From the NCBI RefSeq assembly GCF_001435315.1, contig NZ_AZGK01000006.1:1-64000 (forward strand): DNA of 64,000 bases, given 5' to 3'. The translations under genes were made by a program, and so were the position numbers. Of the stretch, positions 63,772-64,000 are shown one piece after another. Under the pieces are notes generated by a model. That model searched no databases. It saw only the letters and a list, made by a program, of their open reading frames with translations, and was not told the origin of the DNA. Source of the DNA: Lentilactobacillus parabuchneri DSM 5707 = NBRC 107865 (GTDB lineage Bacteria > Bacillota > Bacilli > Lactobacillales > Lactobacillaceae). Each line of letters starts with the position of its first letter. Position 1 is the stretch's first letter.

Positions 63772-64000
63772 TTATTTTTTCGTTAATTTGTTATAAACTT
63801 CATCGGCAACCAAGTCGTTTGTCCACATCCAGATCACGTGGCCCAACGCCTCTGAAACATGTTCTTCTGCTGGTTGATTCTTGGCAGAAGGGACCGTTCC
63901 CATTGCAGGCATGATGCCCAAATGAAAGGCGCCCCAAACACCGAGACCAAACAGCGTACCATCCGCCAACTTAATGACCGGCACATAGTGACCTGCCAAG
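63772..64000 (-). CDS. DUF1440 (YagU-like) membrane protein, partial
   Basis: The C-terminal 75 or so residues of a gene that runs off the right edge; the true start is outside. GVWGAFHLGIMPAMGTVP and SEALGHVIWMWTNDL match the end of DUF1440/YagU inner-membrane proteins, linked in Escherichia coli to acid resistance. The TTG at 63997-63999 is not the true start. Confidence 0.75.
   Translation of the reverse strand, partial: LAGHYVPVIKLADGTLFGLGVWGAFHLGIMPAMGTVPSAKNQPAEEHVSEALGHVIWMWTNDLVADEVYNKLTKK

Overview
The window looks like a chromosomal segment of a heterofermentative lactobacillus (Lactobacillaceae, probably Lentilactobacillus or a near relative). Evidence: moderate GC, strong AGGAGG ribosome binding sites, T-box leaders, CcpA-type cre boxes, a LacL/LacM split beta-galactosidase, a DhaT-like dehydrogenase, and small families typical of lactobacilli (DUF4649, DUF975, DUF1836, DUF3737). 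The genus is an inference from gene content. No rRNA, tRNA, CRISPR array, prophage or insertion sequence was recognised.

Layout. 1-13.7 kb is mostly housekeeping: T-box-controlled tyrS, secreted proteins, a lone rfbB with a hydroxyisobutyrate-dehydrogenase-like gene, an iron alcohol dehydrogenase, a Met T-box with a cystathionine gamma-synthase-type gene, and a possible MFS/aquaporin/DUF975 operon. 13.7-17.7 kb holds an orphan hisD under a His-type T-box, a hemolysin III homologue, DUF1836 and DUF975. 17.8-20.9 kb is the first hexuronate module: a ketodeoxygluconate-type kinase, uxuA and a GntR regulator. 21-27.8 kb has a D,D-carboxypeptidase, a repeat-rich intergenic region, two oxidoreductases, DUF3737 and patB. 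28-34.5 kb is a glucuronoxylan-type operon (GPH symporter, two small paralogous unknown proteins, GH115, CE6 esterase) with a divergent AraC regulator. 34.6-43.5 kb is accessory: a D-2-hydroxyacid dehydrogenase/NUDIX pair, a third copy of the small unknown protein, a drug-efflux MFS, a GNAT, a secreted metalloprotease, a CPBP protease and an esterase.

43.6-57.4 kb is the most coherent part. A second hexuronate module (kdgK, kdgA, uxuA, gntR) sits beside a frameshifted secreted glycosidase, a DUF2264 (GH154-type) gene, lacM/lacL and an MFS sugar transporter. Three minus-strand promoters here (uxuA, glycosidase, transporter) share one design: TTGACA inside or beside a cre box, 17 bp, a -10, then an ATTGATATATTAG-like operator at the start site. 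They look like one regulon controlled by the GntR protein plus CcpA. The proposed job is to take up glucuronate-bearing galactosides, split them inside the cell, and send glucuronate through UxuA, KdgK and KdgA. Glucuronate isomerase and fructuronate reductase are not in the window. 57.6-64 kb returns to ordinary genes: tyrosine phosphatase, CorA, MntH, TetR, an NCS2 purine permease with PurR-like boxes, and a partial DUF1440 gene at the right edge.

Two features cut across the window: a family of 3'-UTR repeat elements that start at or beside stop codons, and small paralogous protein families of unknown function.
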